This document shows positions 9,562-18,140 of a stretch of DNA of 64,000 nt, in pieces. Position 1 is the stretch's first letter, and each line of letters starts with the position of its first letter. A program made the position numbers and the translations under genes. This DNA comes from Rhizobium croatiense (GTDB taxonomy: Bacteria > Pseudomonadota > Alphaproteobacteria > Rhizobiales > Rhizobiaceae), in the NCBI RefSeq assembly GCF_019793465.1, contig NZ_JAILYJ010000015.1:62001-126000 (forward strand), given 5' to 3'. The notes under the pieces are model-generated. The model did no database searches, had not been told where the DNA came from, and saw nothing but the letters and a program-made list of their open reading frames with translations.

Positions 9562-10596
9562 CTATGCTGAAATTTCGATGCGCCGGCCGGTCTTGGCGCT
9601 TTCGATCGCACCGAAGACCATGGCGAGGCTTCTGATATTGTCGGAATTGACCGTTTCGGGCTGTTTGCCGCTGCGGATCGCCGCGATGAAATCGGCGATG
9701 ACGCTGGCGTGGCCGTGCGTTTCGGCATCGTGTTCCGGACCGGGAACGTTTACGGCAGCAGAGCCGCGCAGAAGGCCTGGCTCCTCGCCGACAACAGTCG
9801 CCTTGAAACTCTCCTCGCCATCCCAGGTCAGCATCCCCTTCGAGCCGACCAGGCGCCACTGACTTTCCCAGCTGGTGCGCTCGCCCTCGGCGCACCAGGA
9901 GCCGCGATAGGTGAAGACGATATCGTCGGAAAATTCGAAGATTGCATTGGCCGAGGCGCCGTGCCGGTACCACGAGCCCTTCGGATTGCGCTCGACGCAA
10001 TAGACGGCCAGCGGCTTCCTGTCGGCGACGTAACGCGCGGCATCGAAGGTGTGGATCGCCATGTCGAGAAGCAGCACGTTGTCCATCTCCTCGCGGAAAC
10101 CGCCGAAATGCGGCGCAAGGAAGAAGTCGCAATGAATGCCGGTGAGATCACCGATCGCGCCACTGTCGACGAAACGGCGCAGGCGCCGGATGCCGGAGAT
10201 GAAGCGGCGGTTCTGGATGACGGCGTGGATGCGGCCAGTTTCGGCGGCGAGATCGATCAGCGCGGCGCCCTCGGCAAGCGTGGCAGCCATCGGCTTTTCG
10301 CTCAGCACATGGCAGCCGGCCTTGAGTGCCGTCGAAACGACATCGTAACGGGCGGACGGAATGACGATGTCGAAGACCAGATCTGCCTTCGTGGCAGCGA
10401 TGACGTCGGAGAGATCTGAACCGATGACGGCGCTGTCGAGGCCGAACTCGGCAGCGAGCTGTTCCGCCGTCTCGCGATTGATGTCGACAAGGCCGACGAT
10501 GGCGATGGAGCCAGCGAGATCAGGGTTGGACGCGATGGCACGCAACCAACCTTTGGACATAGCTCCGCACCCGCACAGAATGGCACTGAATTTCAC
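9562..10596 (-). CDS. Gfo/Idh/MocA family oxidoreductase
   Basis: A 344-residue NAD(P)-dependent dehydrogenase of the inositol-dehydrogenase-like class. The N-terminal Rossmann fold starts FSAILCGCGAMSKGW, and the conserved EKP catalytic lysine motif appears as LSEKPMAATLAEG. The GTG at 10596 is preferred because GGAGGAAATC lies directly before it; the frame upstream to 10686 is out of family. First gene of the leftward operon 10596-3325. The substrate is probably a polyol or sugar taken up by the MalE-type importer downstream. Confidence 0.88.
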   Translation of the reverse strand: MKFSAILCGCGAMSKGWLRAIASNPDLAGSIAIVGLVDINRETAEQLAAEFGLDSAVIGSDLSDVIAATKADLVFDIVIPSARYDVVSTALKAGCHVLSEKPMAATLAEGAALIDLAAETGRIHAVIQNRRFISGIRRLRRFVDSGAIGDLTGIHCDFFLAPHFGGFREEMDNVLLLDMAIHTFDAARYVADRKPLAVYCVERNPKGSWYRHGASANAIFEFSDDIVFTYRGSWCAEGERTSWESQWRLVGSKGMLTWDGEESFKATVVGEEPGLLRGSAAVNVPGPEHDAETHGHASVIADFIAAIRSGKQPETVNSDNIRSLAMVFGAIESAKTGRRIEISA

Positions 10597-10642
10597 GATT
10601 TCCTCCGGGGAATGGCGCCAACTCTCCTCGTGACACGCACTC

Positions 10643-10656
10643 CGTAAACGTTTACG
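10643..10656. promoter_or_regulatory. probable LacI-family operator
   Basis: CGTAAACGTTTACG is a perfect 14-bp palindrome with a central CG, the form typical of LacI/GalR-family operators. It lies between the divergent dehydrogenase operon (start 10596) and the LacI-type gene (start 10732), so one bound dimer could control both. Confidence 0.65.
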
Positions 10657-10731
10657 ACTGTAGGCGAAAACATTTTGCGGTGTCAATAGAGGCCAATTGT
10701 GAAATTACGGGCGGGAGGAAAAACACAACAG

Positions 10732-11772
10732 ATGAAAGGGATTCGCCAGCTTGCCGAATCCCTGGATATCTCGATCGGAACGGTCTCCCGCGCGCTGAAC
10801 GGCAGGCCGGATGTCAATAAGGAAACCCGTCTTCGCGTGTTGGCGGCGGCTGAGGCGCTTGGCTATGTTGCCAACCAATCGGGGCGGAGCCTGAGGCAGG
10901 GAGAGACGAAGGTCATCGGGCTGATGATCGAATCGAGCACGGAGGCGGTCGAAAATGCCGATAACTTCTTCCTCGGCGTCACCAGCGGCCTGCAGAGCGT
11001 CTTCGCCCACCACAAGCTCGACCTCGTCATGCTGCCCTGCCCGAGCGACGAGGATCCGCACGAATATTTGAAGCGCATGGTGGCGCGGCGCATGGTCGAT
11101 GCGATGATCATCTCGAACACACAGCGCATCGACCGCCGCATCGATCTTCTGTCGCGGGCAAAGATTCCGTTCGTTACGGTCGGTCGCAGCCTTTCGGCGA
11201 ACAGCTTCCCATGGATCGACCTCGACTTCGAAGGCGTCGCCGAGCGCGCCGTCGAACGGCTGGTCGCGCGCGGCCACCGCCGGATCGCGATCACGGCGCC
11301 GTCGAGCGAGGTCAACCTCGGCTACGTCTTTGTCTAGAGCTATCGCCGTGCGCTCGAGCAGCACGGTCTTCCCTTCGACCCGTCGCTCGTCATCCGCGTC
11401 AAATCGAGCGAACAGGGCGGCTACCAGGCGGCCCATGAACTGCTGCTGCTTGAGGACCGGCCGACGGCGGTGATCCTGATCTACGAACTGATGGCGATCG
11501 GCCTTTACCGCCGCCTGATGCAATCGGGCGTCCTGCCCGGCCGCGATCTTGCGGTGATCGGCTTCCGCGATGCCCCGCGCGCCCGATTTCTGCAGCCTTC
11601 GCTCAACTGCTTCCGCATGTCGCTCTACGATCTCGGCGTCGCGCTCGGCCAAATGCTGCTCGCCCGCATGCCGGCCTATCGAGACTTCTATTCCGATGCC
11701 GGTGGCAACATGATCTGGCCACTGGAACTGGTGGCAGGAGAAAGCGACGTATTTCAGCTGACGGAGGCCTGA
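10732..11772 (+). pseudogene. LacI-family transcriptional regulator interrupted by an in-frame TAG
   Basis: The first half encodes a LacI-type helix-turn-helix (IRQLAESLDISIGTVSRALN) and the start of a periplasmic-binding-like effector domain. A TAG at 11335-11337 stops translation after 201 residues. Without any frame change the sequence continues to 11772 with good family sequence (SYRRALEQHGLP, then GYQAAHELL, LAVIGFRD). The full reading is 347 codons including both stops, the normal size for the family, so a single base change (for example GAG or CAG to TAG) explains it. ATG 10732 is preferred over GTG 10699; GGGAGG lies upstream. It diverges from the dehydrogenase operon with a palindrome between. 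A truncated product could still bind DNA but would lack half of the ligand domain; a sequencing error is possible. Confidence 0.85.
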
Positions 11773-11931
11773 AGGTTGCCGGCTTCGGCCTCCCCTGCGA
11801 GCACCGCAGAGGATATAATGGCTGGGTGACAAAAAATGTCTCGCGGAGCCCGATCATTCGAATTTAATCTCTATGCCAACCGGTATTTCGGGCCGAATAT
11901 GGTAGCCGGTTTCGATCGATCAGGAGGGGTC

Positions 11932-13542
11932 ATGACGGTGTCATCTATCTCGCGGCGCACGCTGATGAAGGGCGCTGCTCTGCTGCTTGCCTCGACGGCG
12001 CTCGCCCGCCAGGCGCTGGCGCAGACCGCGCCTGGCGGCGGGAGACTGGTCGTTGCGGCCGATTCCGAGCCCAAGAACCTCAACCCTGCCATCGTCGCTT
12101 CGAACGGTGTCTTTTTCATCGCCAGCAAGGTGATCGAACCACTGGCCGAAGCCTCCTTTGACGGCAAGGACGGGCTTGCGCCGCGGCTTGCCACCTCCTG
12201 GGAAGGCTCGGCCGACGGCCTTTCCGTCACCTTCAAGCTACGCGACGGCGTCACCTGGCACGACGGCAAGCCGTTCACCTCGGTCGATGTCGCCTTCTCC
12301 GCCCTGAATATCTGGAAGCCGCTGCAGAATCTCGGCCGCCTTGTCTTCGCCAATCTCGAGGCCGTCGATACGCCCGACGACTACACCGCCATCTTCCGCT
12401 TCTCCAAGCCGACGCCGTTCCAGCTCATTCGCAATGCCCTGCCCGTCGTCACCAGCGTCGTCGCCAAACACATCTTCGACGGCAGCGATATCGCCGTCAA
12501 TCCTGCCAACAACAAGCTTGTCGGCACCGGGCCGTTCAAATTCGCCGAACACAAACCCGGCGAATACTACCGGCTGACGCGCAATGAGACTTATTGGGAC
12601 AAGGACCAGCCGAAACTCGACGAGGTCATCTTCCGCGTGCTGCCCGACCGGGCGTCGGCCGGTGCGGCGCTCGAAGCCGGCGAAATCCAACTGGCAGCCT
12701 TCTCGGCGGTGCCGCTAGCCGATCTTGACCGCATCTCCAAGGTCGACGGCATCAAGGTGATCTCGAAGGGTTACGAGGCCTTGACCTACCAGCTCGTCGT
12801 CGAGATCAATCACCGCCGCAAGGAGCTCGCCGACCTCAGGGTCCGCCAGGCGATCGCGCACGCTATCGACAAGAAATTCGTGGTCGACACGATCTTCCTC
12901 GGTTATGCCGCCGCCGCCACAGGCCCGGTGCCGCAGAATGCGCCGGAATTCTATAGCTCCGATGTCGCGACCTATGATTTCAATCCGGCGGCCGCCAACG
13001 ATATTCTCGACAAGGCGGGTTATGCCCAGGGGGCGGACGGCAACCGCTTCAAGCTGAAGCTCCGCCCCGCGCCCTATTTCAACGAGACCCGCCAGTTCGG
13101 CGATTACCTTCGCCAGGCGCTTGCCGCGATCGGCATCGATGCCGAGATCGTCAATGCCGATGCGGCCGCGCACCAAAAGGCTGTCTACACCGACCACGAT
13201 TTCGACCTCGCCGTCGCCCCGCCGGTGTTCCGCGGCGATCCAGCGATCTCCACCACCATTCTCGTTCAGTCCGGTACGCCTGGTGGTGTGCCTTTTTCCA
13301 ACCAGGGCGGTTATGCCAATCCCGAGCTCGACAAGATCATCAAGCAGGCCTCCGAGACCGTCGACACGGCGGCACGCACCGATCTCTACCGCAAGTTCCA
13401 GGAGCTCGTCGTCGCCGATCTGCCGCTGATCAACGTCGCGGAATGGGGCTTCATCACCGTCGCCCGCGACACCGTGCTCAATGTCGCGGACAATCCGCGC
13501 TGGGCCGTCTCGAACTGGGGCGATACCGCGCTGCAATCGTGA
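11932..13542 (+). CDS. peptide/opine-type ABC transporter substrate-binding protein
   Basis: A 536-residue periplasmic protein of family 5 (DppA/OppA/AccA type). The N-terminus SISRRTLMKGAALLL carries a twin-arginine-like motif followed by a hydrophobic stretch, with cleavage probably after ARQALAQ. ATG 11932 is chosen because AGGAGG lies seven bases upstream. Family features include SVTFKLRDGVTWHDG and LVGTGPFKF. Two permease and two ATPase genes follow. Family members bind peptides, nickel chelates, glycosides or opines such as agrocinopine, so the ligand is open; the phosphodiesterase at the end of the operon favours a phosphodiester. Confidence 0.9.
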   Translation: MTVSSISRRTLMKGAALLLASTALARQALAQTAPGGGRLVVAADSEPKNLNPAIVASNGVFFIASKVIEPLAEASFDGKDGLAPRLATSWEGSADGLSVTFKLRDGVTWHDGKPFTSVDVAFSALNIWKPLQNLGRLVFANLEAVDTPDDYTAIFRFSKPTPFQLIRNALPVVTSVVAKHIFDGSDIAVNPANNKLVGTGPFKFAEHKPGEYYRLTRNETYWDKDQPKLDEVIFRVLPDRASAGAALEAGEIQLAAFSAVPLADLDRISKVDGIKVISKGYEALTYQLVVEINHRRKELADLRVRQAIAHAIDKKFVVDTIFLGYAAAATGPVPQNAPEFYSSDVATYDFNPAAANDILDKAGYAQGADGNRFKLKLRPAPYFNETRQFGDYLRQALAAIGIDAEIVNADAAAHQKAVYTDHDFDLAVAPPVFRGDPAISTTILVQSGTPGGVPFSNQGGYANPELDKIIKQASETVDTAARTDLYRKFQELVVADLPLINVAEWGFITVARDTVLNVADNPRWAVSNWGDTALQS

Positions 13543-13582
13543 TAGGATCGGCGGCAATTCTCTTCCGGAGGCCTTAGCCGGC

Positions 13583-14572
13583 GTGAAACGCGCAATCCTC
13601 CTCCTGCGGCGTAGGGCGATCAGCAGCCTTCCAGTGCTGCTGATCGTGGTGATCTTCACCTTTTTCCTGCTCGAATCCGCCTCGGGTGATGCCGTCGATG
13701 CCTATCTGGGCGCGATCGGCGGCGGCGATGCGGCACTCAGGCAGGCGCTGCGCGAGAGCTACGGCCTCGACCGGTCCGTGCTGGCACGGCTCTGGCTCTA
13801 TCTTTCCTCGCTGGCACGGCTCGATCTCGGCTGGTCGGTCGCCTTCGACCGGCCGGTCGGCGCACTCATCGCCGAGCGCCTGCCCAACACGCTGCTGTTG
13901 ATGGGCAGCGCGACGGCGCTTTCTTTCGGCCTTGGTTCCGCGCTCGGCATCCTCGCCGGGGCGCGGCCGGGAAGCTTGCGCGACCGGCTGCTGTCGATCG
14001 GCTCGCTGATCGTCTATGCCATTCCGAGCTTCTGGCTCGGCCTGGTCCTGAGCATTGTCCTTTCGGTGAAGCTGCGCTGGTTTCCCATCGCCGGCATCGA
14101 GACGATCGCTTCGGGCAAGACCGGGTTTTCCCGTGCCCTCGACATATCAGAGCATCTGGTCCTGCCGGTCGGCGCCCTTGCCCTGATCTATCTCGCCTTG
14201 TTCCTGCGGGTGATGCGGGCCGGTATGGCTGAGGCCTGGAAATTGGAATTCGTCCTTTTCGCCCGCGCCAAGGGCCTGTCGCGCAGCCGCATCGTGCTGC
14301 GCCATGTGGCGCGCAATGCGCTGCTGCCGCTTGTCACCATGCTTGGGCTGCAATCGGCGGCCATGCTCGGCGGCAGCGTGGTCATCGAGAGTGTTTTTGC
14401 GATCCCCGGTTTCGGGCGCTTGGCACAGGAGGCAGTCAACGGCCGCGACGCGCCGCTGTTGATGGGCATCGTCGTCACCAGCGCTGTTCTTGTCATTTCG
14501 GTCAATTTCCTCGTCGATCTTATCTATGCCGCGCTCGACCCGCGCATCGGCGCTTCGGAGGGCGGCGCATGA
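13583..14572 (+). CDS. ABC transporter permease (DppB/OppB type)
   Basis: A 329-residue inner-membrane protein. The GTG at 13583 is chosen (VKRAILLLRRRAISSLPVLL) because the earlier frame overlaps the binding-protein gene in another frame, and GGAGG lies about 13 bases upstream. The first membrane segment is at about residues 12-33, followed by the long periplasmic loop of this class, then five more segments. The cytoplasmic loop reads FARAKGLSRSRIVLRHVARN, the form usual for DppB. Its stop overlaps the next start by four bases. Confidence 0.9.
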   Translation: MKRAILLLRRRAISSLPVLLIVVIFTFFLLESASGDAVDAYLGAIGGGDAALRQALRESYGLDRSVLARLWLYLSSLARLDLGWSVAFDRPVGALIAERLPNTLLLMGSATALSFGLGSALGILAGARPGSLRDRLLSIGSLIVYAIPSFWLGLVLSIVLSVKLRWFPIAGIETIASGKTGFSRALDISEHLVLPVGALALIYLALFLRVMRAGMAEAWKLEFVLFARAKGLSRSRIVLRHVARNALLPLVTMLGLQSAAMLGGSVVIESVFAIPGFGRLAQEAVNGRDAPLLMGIVVTSAVLVISVNFLVDLIYAALDPRIGASEGGA

Positions 14573-15402
14573 GTGGTCTCCAGCGTCTGCTCGGCACGTG
14601 GGAAGGCATGGCCGGATTTGCAATCCTGGTCATCCTGCTTCTGTTCGGGCTGCTTGCCCCCATCATTTCGCCCGGCGATCCGCTGAGGATCGCCGGGCGG
14701 GCGCTACTTGCGCCCTTCACCGACCCGGCCTTTCCCCTTGGCACGGATCGCCTCGGACGTGATGTGCTCGCCGGCCTGCTCTATGGCGCGCGAACCTCGC
14801 TTGCCGTCGGCCTCGCGGCAGCCTTTTCGGCCATGGTCCTCGGCGTCTGCGTCGGCATGGCGGCCGGATTTTCCGGCGGGTTCGTCGACGAGGCGTTGAT
14901 GCGCGTGGTCGACGCCTTCCAGATCGTGCCGGGCTTCCTGCTTGCCCTCGCCTTCGTCAGCACCATCGGGGTGTCGACCCCGATCGTCGTGCTTGCCATC
15001 GCGCTTGGCGCCTGGGCCGATCCGGCGCGGCTGACGCGAGCCCAGGTGCTGGCGATCCGCGAGCAGGATTACGTCGCCTCGGCAAGGGTGATCGGCATGC
15101 ATCCCGCGGAAATCGCCTTTCGCGAGATCCTGCCGAACGCGCTGCCGCCGGTGCTGGCGCTTTCCGCGACCATCGTCGCCGGCGCGATCCTCACCGAGGC
15201 GGCGCTTTCCTTTCTTGGCCTCGGCAATCCGAATATCGCCACCTGGGGTTCGATGATCGCCGAAGGCCGCAGCGTCCTGCGCTCGGCCGCCTATCTCTCC
15301 GTCCTGCCGGGCGCGGCACTTGCCGTGACCGTGCTCGGCGTGCATCTCTTCAGCGAGGGTCTCGGCAGGGCGCTCGGCGATGACGGCGGGAGGGCGGCAT
15401 GA
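14569..15402 (+). CDS. ABC transporter permease (DppC/OppC type)
   Basis: A 277-residue partner permease with the DppC-type features FPLGTDRLGRDVLAGLLYGA after the first membrane segment and YVASARVIGMHPAEIAFREI in the ATPase-docking loop. Coupled by ATGA overlaps to the genes before and after. Confidence 0.9.
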   Translation: MSGLQRLLGTWEGMAGFAILVILLLFGLLAPIISPGDPLRIAGRALLAPFTDPAFPLGTDRLGRDVLAGLLYGARTSLAVGLAAAFSAMVLGVCVGMAAGFSGGFVDEALMRVVDAFQIVPGFLLALAFVSTIGVSTPIVVLAIALGAWADPARLTRAQVLAIREQDYVASARVIGMHPAEIAFREILPNALPPVLALSATIVAGAILTEAALSFLGLGNPNIATWGSMIAEGRSVLRSAAYLSVLPGAALAVTVLGVHLFSEGLGRALGDDGGRAA

Positions 15403-16193
15403 GCGACATCTTCTGCAGCCTCCGGCAGCTTTCGGTCACGTATGGGCGCGGCAGGAACAATGCGACCGCGCTCGATCATATCGATCTCGATATCGCCACC
15501 GGCGAGAGGCTGGCGATCATCGGCGAAAGCGGCTCCGGCAAGAGCACGCTCGCCCGGGCGCTCGCCGGTCTGCTGCCCGAGGGAACGAAAGTCACGGGCG
15601 AGATGTTCTGGCCTGCGCTCGGCCATCCGCCCCGCCCGGGCCGCGATTTCGGCTTCGTCTTCCAGGATCCCGGTACGAGCCTCAATCCCGTCCTGACGGT
15701 CGGCGAGCAGATCGCCGAGGGCGCCAGGCGCCATCTCGGGCTCAGCTGGAAGCAGGCCTCTACCCGAGCCGAGGAACTGCTCGGGCGGGTGCGGATGCCG
15801 CAGCCGGACAAGGCGATGCGGGCCTTTCCGCACCAGCTTTCCGGCGGCCAGCGCCAGCGCGTGGCGATCGCAGCGGCGATCGCTGCAAGGCCCGCGTTGC
15901 TGATGGCCGACGAGGCGACGAGCGCCCTCGATGTCGTGGTCCAGGCCGAGATCGTCCGCCTGCTTGACGGGCTGGTGCGCGAGGACGGCATGACGCTGCT
16001 CTTCATCACCCACGACATCGCGCTCGCCTCCGGCTTCGTCGACCGGATCGCCGTGTTCCGCGATGCGCGCCTCGTCGAGGCAGGTCCCGTGCGTTCGGTG
16101 CTTTCAGCGACCGCGAGCAACTATACCGCCGCTCTCATTGCCAGCCATCGCGACCTCGCGACGCCACCCCTGATCGAAGAGCTGGCGCCATGA
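15399..16193 (+). CDS. ABC transporter ATP-binding protein (DppD type)
   Basis: A 264-residue ATPase with Walker A GESGSGKST (about residues 45-53), a Q-loop in FVFQDPGTSLNP, signature LSGGQRQR, Walker B LLMADEATSALD and switch ITHDIALA. It is shorter than most DppD proteins (about 325 residues) because the C-terminal oligopeptide-transporter extension is nearly absent. It pairs with the DppF-type ATPase that follows, with a four-base overlap. Confidence 0.9.
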   Translation: MSDIFCSLRQLSVTYGRGRNNATALDHIDLDIATGERLAIIGESGSGKSTLARALAGLLPEGTKVTGEMFWPALGHPPRPGRDFGFVFQDPGTSLNPVLTVGEQIAEGARRHLGLSWKQASTRAEELLGRVRMPQPDKAMRAFPHQLSGGQRQRVAIAAAIAARPALLMADEATSALDVVVQAEIVRLLDGLVREDGMTLLFITHDIALASGFVDRIAVFRDARLVEAGPVRSVLSATASNYTAALIASHRDLATPPLIEELAP

Positions 16194-16969
16194 ACCCTCT
16201 GCTGTCCATAGAAAACATCTCGAAGGATTTTTCTTCCGCGGGCCGCCGGGTCGCCGCGCTCGACAATGTTTCGCTGACGATCGCAGGCGGGGAAACGCTC
16301 GGTCTGGTCGGCGCCTCCGGCAGCGGAAAATCGACGCTGTCGCGTATCCTGCTGCGGCTCCTCTCCTGTGATGCCGGTGCGATCCGTTTTGAGGGAGAGG
16401 ATTGGCTGACGCTGAGAGGTGCTGCCTTGCGCCGCAGGCGGGCGCGCATGCAGATGGTGTTCCAGGATCCGCTGGCCGCCTTCAACCCGCTGGCGACGGT
16501 CGGTTCGGTGCTTGACGACCCCTTGCGCATCCACGGCGTCGTGTCGAAAAACCGGCGTGCCGGCGAGATCGCCATGCTCCTCGAACGTGTCGGCCTGCCT
16601 GCCGACTATGCCCGCCGGCCGGTCCGCGCGCTCTCCGGCGGCCAGCGCCAGCGTGTGGCGATTGCCCGGGCGATCGCCACACGGCCGTCGCTGCTGGTGC
16701 TCGACGAGGCAGTCTCGGCGCTTGACGTCACCGTGCGCGGCAGGATCCTCGAACTTTTAGTCGAGCTGCAGAAGGAGCACGGCATTGCCTGTCTGTTCAT
16801 TTCGCACGATCTTGCCGTGGTGCGTGCCGTTTCCCACCGCATCGCCGTCATGGACGGCGGCCGGATCGTCGAGACCGGTCCGGCCGCGGCAGTTGTCGCC
16901 GCACCGCAATCGGCTGCCGGCCGCGCGCTCGTGGCAGCCGTTCCTCGTCTTGTGACCGAACCGTTGTGA
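16190..16969 (+). CDS. ABC transporter ATP-binding protein (DppF type)
   Basis: A 259-residue second ATPase of the importer. Walker A is GASGSGKST, the Q-loop FQDPLAAFNPLATV, the signature LSGGQRQR, Walker B LLVLDEAVSALD, and the switch ISHDLAVV. Start and stop are tightly packed with neighbours: four-base overlap upstream and an 11-base gap to the aminotransferase gene. The two ATPases would form a heterodimer under the two DppB/C-type permeases. Confidence 0.9.
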   Translation: MNPLLSIENISKDFSSAGRRVAALDNVSLTIAGGETLGLVGASGSGKSTLSRILLRLLSCDAGAIRFEGEDWLTLRGAALRRRRARMQMVFQDPLAAFNPLATVGSVLDDPLRIHGVVSKNRRAGEIAMLLERVGLPADYARRPVRALSGGQRQRVAIARAIATRPSLLVLDEAVSALDVTVRGRILELLVELQKEHGIACLFISHDLAVVRAVSHRIAVMDGGRIVETGPAAAVVAAPQSAAGRALVAAVPRLVTEPL

Positions 16970-16980
16970 AGGAGGCGTCA

Positions 16981-18075
16981 ATGTTCGATCTCGGTTGGAA
17001 TCCCCTGCTCGGCGCGCCTTTGTACCCCGCGGAGCGCTACGCCATGCTCGCTGACCGGATCGGCCGCATTCTGCGCTGCCGGGGTGACGTCGTGCTGGTG
17101 CAGGCAGAGGCGGTGGTGGCGCTGGAAGCGGTGGCGGTCAGTCTCGCGCGTCCCGGCCTTTCAGCCCTCAACCTCGTCACCAGTCCCTATGGTGGCTGGT
17201 TCGGGCAGTGGCTGCGGCGAGGCGGCGCAACCGTTCGGAATCTCGTCGCCGAATCGGGCTTGCCGATCGAGATCGACGCCGTCGCCAAAGCCCTCGATGC
17301 CGGCCCTCATATCGATGTGCTCGCCGTGGTTCATGCGGAATCTGCGAGCGGCATTCTCAACCCGCTGCCGGAGATACTCGCGGTTGCGCACGCCCGCGGC
17401 ATCGCCACCGTCGTCGATGCGGTCGCCTCGGTCGGCGGACATCGGCTCGAGGTCGACGATCTCGGCATCGACATCGCGGTGATCGGCCCGCAAAAGGCGC
17501 TCGGCGGTCCGGCGGGTGTCTCTGCGCTCTCCGTCAGTCAGCGTGCCTGGGATCTCGTTCTCAAGGGTGGCGCGCCGCGCGACTCGATCCTGTCGCTGGC
17601 CGATCTGAAGCGCTGGATCGACGACGGTCGGCGCATCCTGCCCGGAACCCCGGCGCCGCTGGAATTCTTTGCGCTGGAGGCGGCCCTCGACCGCATCGAG
17701 GCCGAGGGCCTGGAGAATGTCATTGCCCGCCATGCGCTGGCGGCATCGGCGACGTGGGCCGGGCTCGCCGCACTCGGCGCCCCGGCCTGGGTGCCGGCGG
17801 CAACAGCGTCGAACCTGGTGACGGCGGTGCCGTTGCCTGAGGTACTGGAACCGGCTTCGGTGATCGCGGCCGCGGGGCGGCTGGGGGTCGAGCTGACGGA
17901 AGCCGTGGGAACCGCGCCCGCCCGGCTCGTGCGGCTGAACCACACAGGCCCGCGCGCCGCATTCCAGACAGTGCTCTCGAATGTCGTGGGCTACGGCGCA
18001 GCCCTTAGGCAGACCGGCCGTCCCGCCGATATCGCCGCCGCTGCAGAGGCGATAGCCGCAGCCTACGGTCGCTGA
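16981..18075 (+). CDS. PLP-dependent aminotransferase, class V (alanine-glyoxylate type)
   Basis: A 364-residue fold-type-I PLP enzyme. The likely Schiff-base lysine is K172 in IGPQKALGG, and the PLP-phosphate/aspartate region is GIATVVDAVASVGGHRLEVD. This matches the alanine-glyoxylate/serine-pyruvate/2-aminoethylphosphonate aminotransferase group. ATG 16981 has GGAGG eight bases upstream; a GTG at 16966 overlaps the ATPase gene. Its place between an importer and a phosphodiesterase suggests that it transfers the amino group of the imported or released compound. Relatives also act as pyridoxamine-pyruvate transaminases, so the amino donor is unknown. Confidence 0.82.
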   Translation: MFDLGWNPLLGAPLYPAERYAMLADRIGRILRCRGDVVLVQAEAVVALEAVAVSLARPGLSALNLVTSPYGGWFGQWLRRGGATVRNLVAESGLPIEIDAVAKALDAGPHIDVLAVVHAESASGILNPLPEILAVAHARGIATVVDAVASVGGHRLEVDDLGIDIAVIGPQKALGGPAGVSALSVSQRAWDLVLKGGAPRDSILSLADLKRWIDDGRRILPGTPAPLEFFALEAALDRIEAEGLENVIARHALAASATWAGLAALGAPAWVPAATASNLVTAVPLPEVLEPASVIAAAGRLGVELTEAVGTAPARLVRLNHTGPRAAFQTVLSNVVGYGAALRQTGRPADIAAAAEAIAAAYGR

Positions 18076-18140
18076 ATGTTATGTTCGGCTCTTGATAATC
18101 GCGGCTCGGCAAGGCAGGAGTGTGGCATCGCGGAGACCGG

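Noticed and set aside
11335..11470. Frameshift in the LacI-type gene
   Set aside because: The downstream half is in the same frame as the upstream half, so it is a nonsense codon and not a frameshift.
11814..11819. Perfect TATAAT upstream of the Dpp-type operon
   Set aside because: No acceptable -35 box at 15-19 bases upstream. It may still be a promoter, but the evidence is one hexamer.
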